Source: Zancudomyces culisetae
Taxonomy: Eukaryota; Kickxellomycota; Harpellomycetes; Harpellales; Legeriomycetaceae
Reading direction: 5' to 3'
Assembly: GCA_001969505.1 (NCBI GenBank)
Contig: LSSK01001577.1
Coordinates: 1 to 14,047, forward strand
Length of the DNA: 14,047 nucleotides
The translations under genes and the position numbers were made by a program. The notes below the pieces were generated by a model. That model was given only the letters and a program-made list of their open reading frames with translations. It was not told the DNA's origin and ran no database searches. This document shows, one piece after another, positions 1 through 8,959 of the stretch (within the stretch, counting starts at the first letter, position 1; every line of letters begins with the position of its first letter).

Positions 1-3000
1 GAGAGGGAAAGAGAGAGGGAAAGGGAAAGGATTCAGGCAGTGAGTGTGGAGGAAGTTCCAGTAGGAAGGAGTAGGGGGTTAGCACGAAAACGAAGGGCGC
101 CGCAAAGTAAAAGTAACAACAACAATAATAGTAACAACAACAACAATAACAACAACAAAAATAACAACAATAGTGGTGGTAATGGGGTAAAGAGTGTACA
201 GAGCAGAGGGTTGAGAGAGTTTTATGGAGGGCAAATAGAGAAAGATGGAAGGAGAGGAAATAGAGCAACAATAAAGGAAATGGAATTTGATTTTGATATA
301 AACCGACCATTTGAAGCGAAGAGTAAAGAGGTGGAGGAGTATAAGGCGTATTTGAAGACTAGGGGACAATTTGCGGTGGAATCATATATGAATAAGAGTC
401 GAAAGCGAAGAAAAAGATATCACGAGCTATTTGTGGACAAGTATTATGCAAGACTTCCAAAAAAGCTAATGAATGATACCAGTATATTTGACGGAGAGGC
501 GAATATAATAACGAGCGATAGTAGTGAAGAAAGTGGGGATGGGGTAGCAGATCAAATGGTGGTGGATCCAAGAAAGTATAAGAGGCGAATGATACAAAGA
601 CAAAGGAATGCTGAGGAAGACGAAGATGGTGAGGGAGATGAGGAAGGACAAAGAAATAGGGAGAGGTATTGGGACTGGCAAAAAGATTTGAAGTCAGAGG
701 ATCAAAAGTCGCTGATCGACAGAGTGTATAAGCAAGTTCATGGGTTTGGATGGAATGGAGGAATAGAGATCCTGGACAAAAATTTACCAGGATTTCAATC
801 GACATCATTATCGATGCATGAAAATAGACAGTACAATAGTGGAGCAATGATATCACAGCTACATAATGAGACAGGGTTTAAGTATGGTAGTGGTAGTGGT
901 AGTGGTGGTGGTGGTAGGAATGAAAGTATTTCAATAAAACAAGAGGAAGAACAAGAGGAGGAGGTGGAAGAAGTGATAGACGAGGAAGAAGAGGAGCGGC
1001 GTGAAATACAAGCAAAAATGAAGGAGATAGCCGAGGCAGTACCCAAGGTATATAAGCAGATGCAGCAGATTCTAAACATGAAGCAGGCAAACAATAAAAA
1101 GATAGTATACTATTGTCAGCGGGAGATGCGGCGGGTGTTTGGAGGGAATATGCATCGGGGTGGAGTGGTTACGACGTTGGGAGACAACCGGGCGTCGAAG
1201 GAATCGATTATTCGTATGCGGCGAGCGACAAGAGAGTCGTTATTGTATTGGAAACGACATGAGCGGGAGGAGCGGGAGGCACGTAAGCGGGCAGAAAGAG
1301 AGGCGTTGGATAAGATGAGACAAGAGGAGGAGGCGAGAGAGGCAACTAGACAGTCGCGAAAGTTGAACTTTTTGATTACACAAACAGAGCTTTATAGTCA
1401 CTTTGTAGGTAGTAAGATGGGGATGGAAATGGAAATGGAAATGGGAGGAGGAGGAGTTAATACAAATAAACATAAAAAGAAAGTAGGAGGATTACAACAA
1501 CAACAATCACAACAACAACAACAACAACATTATCAAGAAGAGGAAGAAGAGGAAGAGGAAGAGGGTGAAAAGGTAGATGATGATTTAGATTTTCTTAATG
1601 ATAGTGATGAAAAAATCCAGGAACGTGCTAGAAGACAAGCACAAGATGCATTAGAAAAGCAGTTAGAAAAGACGCGAGAGTTCGATACAGATTCCAAACG
1701 ACACAAAACGGCAAGCCAGGAGGTGGAGTTGAAACAAGCAGTGGAGAATTTGAATTTCCAGGAACCATCGATGTTGGGAGAAGAAACGGTTCACATATCA
1801 CAACCCAAGATGTTGATGTGTAAATTGAAGGAGTACCAGCTGAAGGGGTTGAATTGGCTGGTGAATTTGTACGAACAGGGCATTAATGGGATTTTGGCGG
1901 ATGAGATGGGTTTGGGCAAGACTGTCCAGTCGATATCTCTGATGGCGTATTTGGTAGAAAAGTATGGTATTTGGGGTCCGTTTATGGTCGTTGTACCTGC
2001 AACCACTCTGCATAACTGGCAGCAAGAGATTTCGCGTTTTGTTCCCGACGTCAAGATTTTGCCGTACTGGGGAACCCAGCGTGACCGAAAGATTCTACGC
2101 AAGTCGTTCTGGGATGTTAAGAAGCTGGGCCGTCGAGACTCTCCGTTCCATGTATTGATTACCTCGTATCAACTGGTTGTATCTGACGAAACTGTGTTGA
2201 ATCGTGTCAAGTGGCAGTACATGGTGCTAGACGAGGCCCAAGCCATCAAATCGTCGGCCTCGACTCGATGGAAAGTGCTGTTGCAATTCAAATGTCGTAA
2301 TCGGCTATTGCTTACGGGCACACCCATCCAGAACAGTATGCAGGAACTGTGGGCTCTACTGCATTTTATTATGCCGTCGTTGTTTGATTCCCATGAGGAA
2401 TTTAGTGAATGGTTTTCCAAAGACATTGAATCTCATGCTGAGACCAATTCCATGTTGAATTTCCGACAGTTGCAGCGCTTGCATATGATTCTCAAGCCGT
2501 TTATGCTGCGACGTACAAAGAAGCATGTACAAAACGAGTTGGGCGAGAAGATTGAGCATTTGGTGTATTGTAATTTGACTCATAAACAGACCGAAATGTA
2601 TAAAGGTTTGATGCGGCGCATCTCTGTCGATGATTTGTTGACCCGCCTCAACAACAACAACTACAAGTCTTCAAAGGAAAGTGACGAGAGTCTGATGAAT
2701 CTAGTCATGCAGTTCCGTAAGGTTTGTAACCATCCCGAGCTATTTGAGCGTGGCGAAATCGAGAGTCCCTATGCTCTTGTCAACCATTCCTATGCCCCAC
2801 TCAATCGACCTGAAAGTAATTGGTTATATCAAAAGAGTTCTAAACCTGTACTTGGTTTATATCTACCTAATCTTATTTCGGTTACATTGGCATATCAATT
2901 CAAACGTGCTCGATTGTTTGTTGATCGATTTCTATCTCAATCCCAATCTCAGTCTTTGTCTATTTTCAACAATTCTTACTATTCGCCTTATTATACCAAT

Positions 3001-4533
3001 TTGGATTTGGAAACACAAGCTTTATCAAACCTGCGTTTGTTGTTGTCTGTTACTAGTGATTTATATCAATATAGTGATCTCAAATCTCTGAATCCAATGT
3101 ATAAACCCAGTGTAATTGCTCCAACTCCTTCTCTTGTTACTTTTACTGCTAATCCTGTTCTTACCAACTACAATGACAATGACAACTACAACTACAACGA
3201 CAACTACATTAATAATGCTATTTCAACTGGTTGTATTAAATCCACTCTAAAACAACAATTACATGATATGTATCATCATACCAATTTTCCTAATTCATTT
3301 CTTACCAAAGGTTCTTCTTTGGTATGGACTCCTTCCAGTGAAAAGTTGATATTGCATGCGGGAAAGATGAAGGTATTGGATCCTTTGCTATCACAACTCA
3401 AGGCTGATGGCCACCGTGTCTTGATATATTTCCAGATGACTCGGATGATTGATTTGATGGAAGAGTATTTGGCATACCGTCAATATACATACTTGAGACT
3501 CGATGGGTCTAGCAAGATCAGTGATAGAAACAGTATGGTGATGGATTGGCAAACGAGGCCGGATATTTTTATCTTCTTGTTGTCTACTCGTGCTGGTGGG
3601 TTGGGAATCAATTTGACTGCTGCTGATACCGTCATTTTTTATGATTCTGATTGGAATCCCACCGTTGATCAACAAGCTATGGATCGTGCTCATCGGTTAG
3701 GTCAGACTAAACAAGTTACCGTTTATCGATTGATTACTCAGGGAACCATAGAGTTGCGGATTTTGGAAAGGGCAAGACAAAAGGATAATATTCATAAATT
3801 GGTTATTTCTGCTCATAAAAATAACCAATTGGTATCTCCCAATGACAATAGTGAATCTTCCTCCACTTCAACTAATAACAATAACAATAACAATAACAAT
3901 AATGATGTAGATTCAAAGAGTAAACAACAAGATGATCAAGAAATTCCAACTACTTCAGCTGAACTTCGTCCAAATGATATTGTATCTTTATTACTTGATG
4001 AAACTGATGAATTGGATATGGAAAAGTTATCACTTCAACTAACCGAATCACGAGCACGAGCACGAGCACGAGCAGAAGCACAAGCACAAGCACAAGCACT
4101 TTCTCTTACAAATACTATGCAACAAACAAATGATTTAATCAGCTCCAAGAAAATGGATATATTCGATGAATACTATCATCTAAAAGAACAATTGAAATTA
4201 CAACAGCAACAACATCAAAAGAGTCTAAAACGCTCTCGGAAATCTACTAAAGGTAAAAACAAGATGAAAAAGGATGAATCATTATCAAACTCGAATACCA
4301 CCACTGCTACTGTTGCTCCTCTCCCAGAACCAGAACTAGAGCCAGAACCACAGCCACAGCCAGAACCACAGCCACAGCCACAGCCACAACCACAACCACA
4401 ACTAGTTCAAGATCAAACACCAACTACTATTGATTCACCAAATGAAAATAATCTTCTTGACAATAATAACAATAACAATAACAATATCATTAATAATAGT
4501 AATAGTAATAGTAATATTGATAATAGTATTTAA
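1..4533 (+). CDS. INO80: INO80-type chromatin-remodelling ATPase, 5'-partial
   Basis: Catalytic subunit of the nuclear INO80 complex, a Snf2-family ATPase that slides nucleosomes and edits H2A.Z. The frame is open to position 1, with no ATG and an (Glu-Arg)5 run over 1-30, so the true start lies upstream; 1510 residues are visible. Domains by nucleotide: DBINO/HSA-like charged helix about 1000-1420, ending in the TQTELYSHF motif; Snf2 N-lobe from about 1825, with Walker A DEMGLGKT (1900-1923), DEAQ box (2230-2241) and TGTPIQN (2314-2334); helicase C lobe about 3361-3820 with HRLGQT (3691-3708). The DEAQ box and the roughly 200-residue insertion between the lobes (2755-3360) are INO80 hallmarks; in known complexes the insertion binds Rvb1/Rvb2. 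Low-complexity tracts fill both ends. No intron is visible. The gene converges on ERF4. Family assignment is very secure. Confidence 0.97.
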   Translation, partial: ERERERERERIQAVSVEEVPVGRSRGLARKRRAPQSKSNNNNNSNNNNNNNNKNNNNSGGNGVKSVQSRGLREFYGGQIEKDGRRGNRATIKEMEFDFDINRPFEAKSKEVEEYKAYLKTRGQFAVESYMNKSRKRRKRYHELFVDKYYARLPKKLMNDTSIFDGEANIITSDSSEESGDGVADQMVVDPRKYKRRMIQRQRNAEEDEDGEGDEEGQRNRERYWDWQKDLKSEDQKSLIDRVYKQVHGFGWNGGIEILDKNLPGFQSTSLSMHENRQYNSGAMISQLHNETGFKYGSGSGSGGGGRNESISIKQEEEQEEEVEEVIDEEEEERREIQAKMKEIAEAVPKVYKQMQQILNMKQANNKKIVYYCQREMRRVFGGNMHRGGVVTTLGDNRASKESIIRMRRATRESLLYWKRHEREEREARKRAEREALDKMRQEEEAREATRQSRKLNFLITQTELYSHFVGSKMGMEMEMEMGGGGVNTNKHKKKVGGLQQQQSQQQQQQHYQEEEEEEEEEGEKVDDDLDFLNDSDEKIQERARRQAQDALEKQLEKTREFDTDSKRHKTASQEVELKQAVENLNFQEPSMLGEETVHISQPKMLMCKLKEYQLKGLNWLVNLYEQGINGILADEMGLGKTVQSISLMAYLVEKYGIWGPFMVVVPATTLHNWQQEISRFVPDVKILPYWGTQRDRKILRKSFWDVKKLGRRDSPFHVLITSYQLVVSDETVLNRVKWQYMVLDEAQAIKSSASTRWKVLLQFKCRNRLLLTGTPIQNSMQELWALLHFIMPSLFDSHEEFSEWFSKDIESHAETNSMLNFRQLQRLHMILKPFMLRRTKKHVQNELGEKIEHLVYCNLTHKQTEMYKGLMRRISVDDLLTRLNNNNYKSSKESDESLMNLVMQFRKVCNHPELFERGEIESPYALVNHSYAPLNRPESNWLYQKSSKPVLGLYLPNLISVTLAYQFKRARLFVDRFLSQSQSQSLSIFNNSYYSPYYTNLDLETQALSNLRLLLSVTSDLYQYSDLKSLNPMYKPSVIAPTPSLVTFTANPVLTNYNDNDNYNYNDNYINNAISTGCIKSTLKQQLHDMYHHTNFPNSFLTKGSSLVWTPSSEKLILHAGKMKVLDPLLSQLKADGHRVLIYFQMTRMIDLMEEYLAYRQYTYLRLDGSSKISDRNSMVMDWQTRPDIFIFLLSTRAGGLGINLTAADTVIFYDSDWNPTVDQQAMDRAHRLGQTKQVTVYRLITQGTIELRILERARQKDNIHKLVISAHKNNQLVSPNDNSESSSTSTNNNNNNNNNNDVDSKSKQQDDQEIPTTSAELRPNDIVSLLLDETDELDMEKLSLQLTESRARARARAEAQAQAQALSLTNTMQQTNDLISSKKMDIFDEYYHLKEQLKLQQQQHQKSLKRSRKSTKGKNKMKKDESLSNSNTTTATVAPLPEPELEPEPQPQPEPQPQPQPQPQPQLVQDQTPTTIDSPNENNLLDNNNNNNNNIINNSNSNSNIDNSI
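115..170 (+). repeat. Asn-rich codon repeat in INO80
   Basis: An AAC/AAT run encodes an asparagine tract broken by single Ser and Lys residues in the INO80 N-terminal region. AAC and AAT alternate irregularly, so the tract is not a pure microsatellite. Confidence 0.9.
1417..1566 (+). repeat. Met-Glu, Gln and Glu runs in INO80
   Basis: Three consecutive simple repeats lie just after the DBINO region: GGAAAT units giving alternating Met-Glu (about 1417-1446), CAA runs giving poly-Gln (about 1493-1530), and GAA/GAG runs giving poly-Glu (about 1537-1566). They form a flexible linker between DBINO and the ATPase core. Confidence 0.85.
3874..3903 (+). repeat. Poly-Asn (10 codons) in the INO80 tail
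   Basis: Alternating AAT/AAC codons give ten consecutive asparagines just C-terminal to the helicase C lobe. This marks the start of the disordered tail. Confidence 0.9.
4051..4098 (+). repeat. (Arg-Ala)4 then (Ala-Gln) repeat in the INO80 tail
   Basis: Four CGAGCA hexamers encode Arg-Ala pairs. They pass through a single GAA into GCACAA hexamers encoding Ala-Gln pairs. The two hexamer families differ by few bases, consistent with slippage followed by point mutation. Confidence 0.9.
4324..4401 (+). repeat. Pro-Glu / Pro-Gln dipeptide repeat in the INO80 tail
   Basis: CCAGAA, CCACAG and CCACAA units encode a 26-residue alternating Pro-Glu then Pro-Gln stretch. It is likely extended and disordered. 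A further Asn/Ser-rich run follows to the stop (about 4462-4530). Confidence 0.9.
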
Positions 4534-4556
4534 TAATCAAATAAAAACACAACACT

Positions 4557-4603
4557 TTTCTCTCTTCTTTCTACATAAAACAATTCTAATAAAAAGAGAG
4601 AAA
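4557..4603. terminator. Inverted repeat between convergent 3' ends
   Basis: TTTCTCTCTT at 4557-4566 is exactly complementary to AAGAGAGAAA at 4594-4603, giving a 10-bp stem with a 27-nt A/T-rich loop. It sits in the 89-bp spacer between the INO80 stop and the ERF4 stop. AATAAA-like A-rich DNA follows the INO80 stop. The two 3' UTRs probably overlap here. A role in 3' end formation for both genes is inference. Confidence 0.35.
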
Positions 4604-4622
4604 CATAAAGATGAAGATGAAA

Positions 4623-7053
4623 TCAAAGTTTAACAATTTCCAAAAACAAAAATCCAGTTTGTCGAGGATCCAACATCCGATACCCATAGGGCTCCAAAAC
4701 CCTCCGGTTACCATCCACAATCACCTGTCCCAACTTTCGCATCCGCCGTTGGTAATGCGATTTGAAAACCAACTGGCTTGTATACAATGTGAATACCCCC
4801 AGTACCCCTTCAAAGAAATTGATAATCCGTGACCCCTCTGCTCCCCTAAGAACCTCATTGATTCGCTGTATAAACTCTGTATATTCCCTCTCCGAAATCC
4901 CCCCTCCCTCTCCCCCTCCTCCTCCTTCTCCTCCTCTTGTTTTTGTTGCTGATTTTATCGATTCTGGAAGTTGCGTTGAAAATCTAATATACCGTGTTGA
5001 TGTATGTGGTTGCCTTGTTCTTTTAATCCTTGATTGGTTTATATCTTGCCTATTATTCGTCGCAAACCCATCTTCACCACTACTTCCTCCTCCATTATTA
5101 TTATTATTATTATCTGTTGCGTTTGTCGGTGTAGAATAATCCCGTGGAATCCTAATTCTTTCTTTACTTTTACTTCCTTTACTATCATTATTTTCATTTT
5201 CATTTTCATTATCAGGTCTTTGTTGATTTATTTTATATTTAAATGTATTATCCGAATCGTATATAATCTTATTATTCTTCCTATCGTTGCCATCATCACC
5301 TCCATCTCTTGAATTTGGCTTTGTTTGCGGTTTTGCTTTCGTCTTTGGTTTATTCACATTACTCTCTTTATTTCCACCACCACCATTACTATTATTGCTA
5401 TTGCTATACTCAATAGTCATACCAGCTTGTTTAACATTAGCATTAGCATTGTTGGGTTTGTTCATCTCTCCCATTCCTGTCTTTATTTTTATTTCCTCAC
5501 TTTTCTTTCCATTTACACAAACATCACTATTACCCCCTTTTTCCAATAAAACCGGTTCGGTATACTCCTTATTATATTTTTTCTCCACCCCCACATTACC
5601 AAAACTACCTTGCGTTGTGATTTTTGTGTTGGGTTTTACACTATTCTCAATTTCTAATACTCTATTCTTCTCCTTATTCTTATCCTCCTTGCCCTCATCA
5701 CCATCGCCATCACCATCACACTCACCATCACACTCACGACCGTTGCTTATATTTATTGATTCTTCCTCTTCTTCCACCAAACTCATCTTTTTGAATTTCT
5801 TGGCATCGTCTTTATCTCCCCCATTCCTATTCCCATTCCCGTTCGCATTCCCATTTACCTGTCTTTTTTCTCCATTGAGCATAGGTGTATTAGTCACAGA
5901 TGTTACACCTTCTTTTTGGCCACTCTGGATTACGTGATCAATCGATGTCACATTTCTCCTCTCTCTTCGTCTCTCCTCTTCATACCTTCCTCGCCTGCTA
6001 CCATCCCTGTTTCCTGTATACTCTGTATCTTCTCTTACCACTCTTGCTCCTGCTCCTGCTCCTGCTCCTGTTCTTCTGCCTTCTACATTTTTTCTAATCA
6101 TTCCCATCTTTATCCCTTCCATCTCCCTTTCTCTTTCTCTTTCCCTCTCTCTTTCTCTTTCTCTTTCCACCCTTGCTCCAAGTTCAGTTCCAAAACTAGT
6201 AATATCAACCATCGACCCCGCTCTCGATCCTGCTCTTGATCCAACTCTTGAACTAGCTCTAGATCCAACTCTTGATCCTGTTCCTCCTATTCCCCCCATT
6301 CCCGGCCCAATCGCCCCTGGACTCCTACTACTTACCCTGGTTTGTCGACTATTTACCGCACTAGCGTCTATACTGCTATTAATAGAATCATACCCACTAC
6401 CCTCACCCCCAAACCTTACCATCCCCCCTCCTCTACTACTTTCCCTTTTATGATGCCGCTCCCCAGTTCCTGTTTTCAGTACTACTTCTTTAATATACAC
6501 GTTTTCTATCTCATTCTTCTCAAATAACCCCGTTCTTATTTCCTGCTCCAACATTTTTCGACCATTGGTCTTTCGGTAGTGATAACTACCACTTCCCTCA
6601 CTCCTGTTGGCTCCGCCCCCATACAAACTACTATTAACACTACTTTCATCGTTACATACTCTTTCGGAACTATCACGATCCATCACCATCCCTACTGCTA
6701 CTCCTACTCCCGCTCGTACACTTTCTGCTCTCATGGACCCGGGACTACCACCGCTTTTTTTGTACCTGCTACCTCTCCTGCGTCTACTACCATATCCATC
6801 ATCATTCTCTATATATCCTCCCTTCTTACTATAATTGTTCCTCGCATCTCCATTACTTGGACTTGTACTAAAACTCGCTTTCTCTCCACCAGCTTGTACC
6901 ATCTGACTACTAATTACCCTTTTTTGCCCATCACTGATATATTTGCTTTTCAATCCACCCATCATAGCTCTTTCAGCTTTCTCTCTGTCACCGCCGATCC
7001 TAGGACTATTCTTATAGTGCTCTGTATCATGATCCATTGGCTCCCTTTCACCT

Positions 7054-7087
<34 letters not shown>

Positions 7088-7502
7088 CTTCGCCTTCGCC
7101 ATGACTATTATTATAATGGCCTGCTGCTTTCTTAGTCGCATGTAGACTATACATTTCACATTGGCTTTCTGTTGCCGTCGCAGAATCCGTCCTGGTAATT
7201 TCCACGCCCACTTCTCCTCTTCTCCCCTGATGCTCATACTCTCTCCCGCTTCTACCACTCGCTTTGCTAAAACTTCGGTCTATGCTGTTTTTTGCGCTGG
7301 AATTTGTACTGTAACTTTCGCTTTCCACATGCCTTCTAGACCTGCTTCTTATCTTTTCCCTATCCCATTCTTGCCCTCCCCTAGTACTGGAAAACGACCT
7401 GGTGCCCGATTTTTCCAACCCCATTTCTTGTTGAATCAAACTATCCAAATCATATTCCTTTGTTAGGAACCGTTTGTGCATCATATTTTCGACTCTATTC
7501 AT
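4623..7502 (-). CDS. ERF4: Erf4/golgin-A7 family palmitoyltransferase subunit with a giant low-complexity N-terminus
   Basis: In yeast, Erf4 (Shr5) stabilises the DHHC enzyme Erf2 at the ER, where the pair palmitoylates Ras. Here a 959-residue frame ends in a good match to the Erf4/golgin-A7 domain (about residues 835-959). It begins with RFSTQLPES, continues with the helix EREYTEFIQRINEVL and a short hydrophobic stretch FFEGVLGVFTLYTSQLVF, then the basic HYQRRMRKLGQ, and closes with FLFLEIVKL. Residues about 40-830 are disordered: Gly-Glu, Glu-Arg, Gly-Ala, Ser-Arg-Gly, Asn-Gly, Asp-Gly and poly-Asn runs. The start is firm: an in-frame TAA lies 6 nt upstream of the ATG, and positions -1 to -5 are A. 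No introns are seen. Family members are usually a few hundred residues at most, so the extension is odd. The domain call is strong; orthology to ERF4 is good but unproven. Confidence 0.85.
6115..6171 (-). repeat. (Glu-Arg)n repeat in the ERF4 extension
   Basis: On the sense (minus) strand, GAGAGAAAGA-type purine repeats encode alternating Glu-Arg. The plus-strand block 6139-6155 is the exact reverse complement of positions 7-23, where the INO80 frame encodes the same dipeptide. Confidence 0.85.
6208..6282 (-). repeat. Ser-Arg-(Val/Ala)-Gly tetrapeptide repeat in ERF4
   Basis: About six degenerate copies of a 12-bp unit encode GSRV, GSRA and SSRV-like tetrapeptides. They are followed on the C-terminal side (lower coordinates) by the Glu-Arg run, and then by a (Gly-Ala)4 run around 6040-6072. 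Confidence 0.8.
7047..7101 (-). repeat. (Gly-Glu)9 repeat in ERF4
   Basis: On the plus strand this reads as TTCACC/CTCACC/TTCGCC hexamers. On the sense strand it is GGTGAA/GGTGAG/GGCGAA, encoding about nine Gly-Glu pairs near residue 140. Confidence 0.85.
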
Positions 7503-7620
7503 TTTTTATTGTATTTTTTGTCTTTTGTTTTTATTTCCTTTCTTGTACTTTTCAATCTTTGAATGAATTATTCAGTTTTCTTTGTCACTTTTAGATTTTC
7601 AATAATTTCATAAAAATACG

Positions 7621-7655
7621 TACTATATTATACTATATTGTACTGTACTGTACTG
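7621..7655. repeat. TACTATATTR x2 then (TACTG)3 microsatellite
   Basis: Two near-identical 10-bp units (7621-7640) run directly into three TACTG pentamers (7641-7655), within the likely ERF4 upstream region. Confidence 0.8.
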
Positions 7656-7831
7656 CACTTATGCGTGTAATTAATTTGTTCTGGCAGGCGTAAATTATAT
7701 TATTACCCAAATTGTTGTCCTTGGTTTAACCGTTTTCTGTTTATTGCTACTTCTTAATCGCTGTGTGATACTTTTTTTTTTTTCAAACCACAAGTATGAC
7801 TAACACACTCTATTCTTTTCTTACTTTAGTA

Positions 7832-7963
7832 ATGAAAAAAAAATTAAGTAGGTCTCCTTATTTGGATATTATGTCTTTTCTTTTGTCAAGGGTGAGTAGG
7901 CACAAAAGAATGTTTATGAATTCTCTTTTTATAACTTATAATGCAATCTGGGTATTGAAGTGA
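7832..7963 (+). other. Candidate small ORF or exon (43 codons)
   Basis: The frame starts MKKKLSRSPYLDIMSFLLSR. It follows a branch-like GACTAAC (7798-7804), a pyrimidine tract and a TAG acceptor (7827-7829), and meets a GTGAGT donor at 7892 after 20 codons. Unspliced, it continues to a TGA at 7961-7963. It looks like an internal or first coding exon, but no partner exon could be joined with confidence and the peptide is not recognised. It may be chance in AT-rich DNA. Confidence 0.22.
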
Positions 7964-8344
7964 TAAAAAAATGCGGTTTATACTAGTTTATCAATGGTAG
8001 TATATCTAATTCCCACTTTATCATCCCTTCGAAGCACCTCCCTTTATTCTATGTCTAATGTTGCTTATCGAAATTTGAGTCTTAAGTGTTGTATTTCCAT
8101 TCACAAATGAGCGCTTGTTCTTTTCATCATTTCTTATTATTTTCTTCTTATTATTACCGCTTATATATTGTGGCTAAATAGAAAAAAGTAATGATAGTTT
8201 GATATTATATAACTTTTATTTCCTATTCTATCAAAAGTCTAATATATACCCAAATAAGCTCCTCAAAAACCAAAGATCCTTTTTATATACAATTTTGATA
8301 GAATTGCAAAATTAGTACATTGGTCAGTGGCTAAAAAAATATTA

Positions 8345-8369
8345 AAAATAAAATAAAATAAAATAAAAT
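8345..8369. repeat. (AAAAT)5 microsatellite
   Basis: Five perfect AAAAT pentamers in the non-coding gap. Confidence 0.9.
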
Positions 8370-8861
8370 AAATGGCAAATAGTTCATCCCATTTTTTACC
8401 CAATTCATCCATCCATCATAATATTCACGCTGAACATAAAAAGAAATGAAAAAAAATAAAATTTTTTTTCCTGGTTACATCGTATTTCTCGATGTTCAAA
8501 CCATACTTTACCACTTACAAATCTTTTGTAAGCAAGACTAAAGTGTTCTTTGTTTCCTAATTTACTTAATAGACCATTTGTTCTTATAATGAATGAGATA
8601 AATAAAAAGGCTATAATGTTACTTGTGTTTTAATGGCATTTATCTCTCTGTCTCTCCTGTTTTTTTATATCTATAATACAACTAAACAATTCTAAACACT
8701 TTGCTTACTATCATTTATCCTTGTCTCTAGCCTTTGCCCCCCAGTTTATCCTTACATCTCGCTTGCATATAACGAAATCCATTTACTCACAAGTTTGGCT
8801 GTTTTTCTTTTTTTTCTACCAACCTCACTGTTACTAATGGCCATAATTCAATATAAGGCGT

Positions 8862-8864
<3 letters not shown>

Positions 8865-8892
<28 letters not shown>
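8865..8892. repeat. (ATTT)7 microsatellite
   Basis: Seven perfect ATTT tetramers in the non-coding gap, followed by a degenerate GTTT copy. Confidence 0.9.
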
Positions 8893-8959
8893 GTTTATTG
8901 CATCTTTCCGTTCTTTTTTTTTCCATAAACCAATGGTGTTTATAAACTACTAATCATTG

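Larger units (their letters stand above)
7503..8959. other. Gene-poor region upstream of ERF4
   Basis: The first part, next to 7502, should hold the ERF4 promoter, but no TATA element stands out from the general AT-richness. No protein-sized reading frame is present. Things seen: a short tandem (7621-7655), an intron-like branch/acceptor pair at 7798-7829 followed by a 43-codon ORF (7832-7963), an (AAAAT)5 run and an (ATTT)7 run. No tRNA is found. Confidence 0.6.

Noticed and set aside
5230-5242. TTTTATATTTA match to the yeast origin (ACS) consensus
   Set aside because: It lies inside the ERF4 coding region, in AT-rich codons. An 11-bp AT match is expected by chance.
4762-7466. Several plus-strand ORFs of 60-216 codons across the ERF4 region
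   Set aside because: They are antisense shadows of the repeat-rich ERF4 frame: runs of Ser, Pro, Phe and Leu from pyrimidine repeats, with no domain or proper start context.
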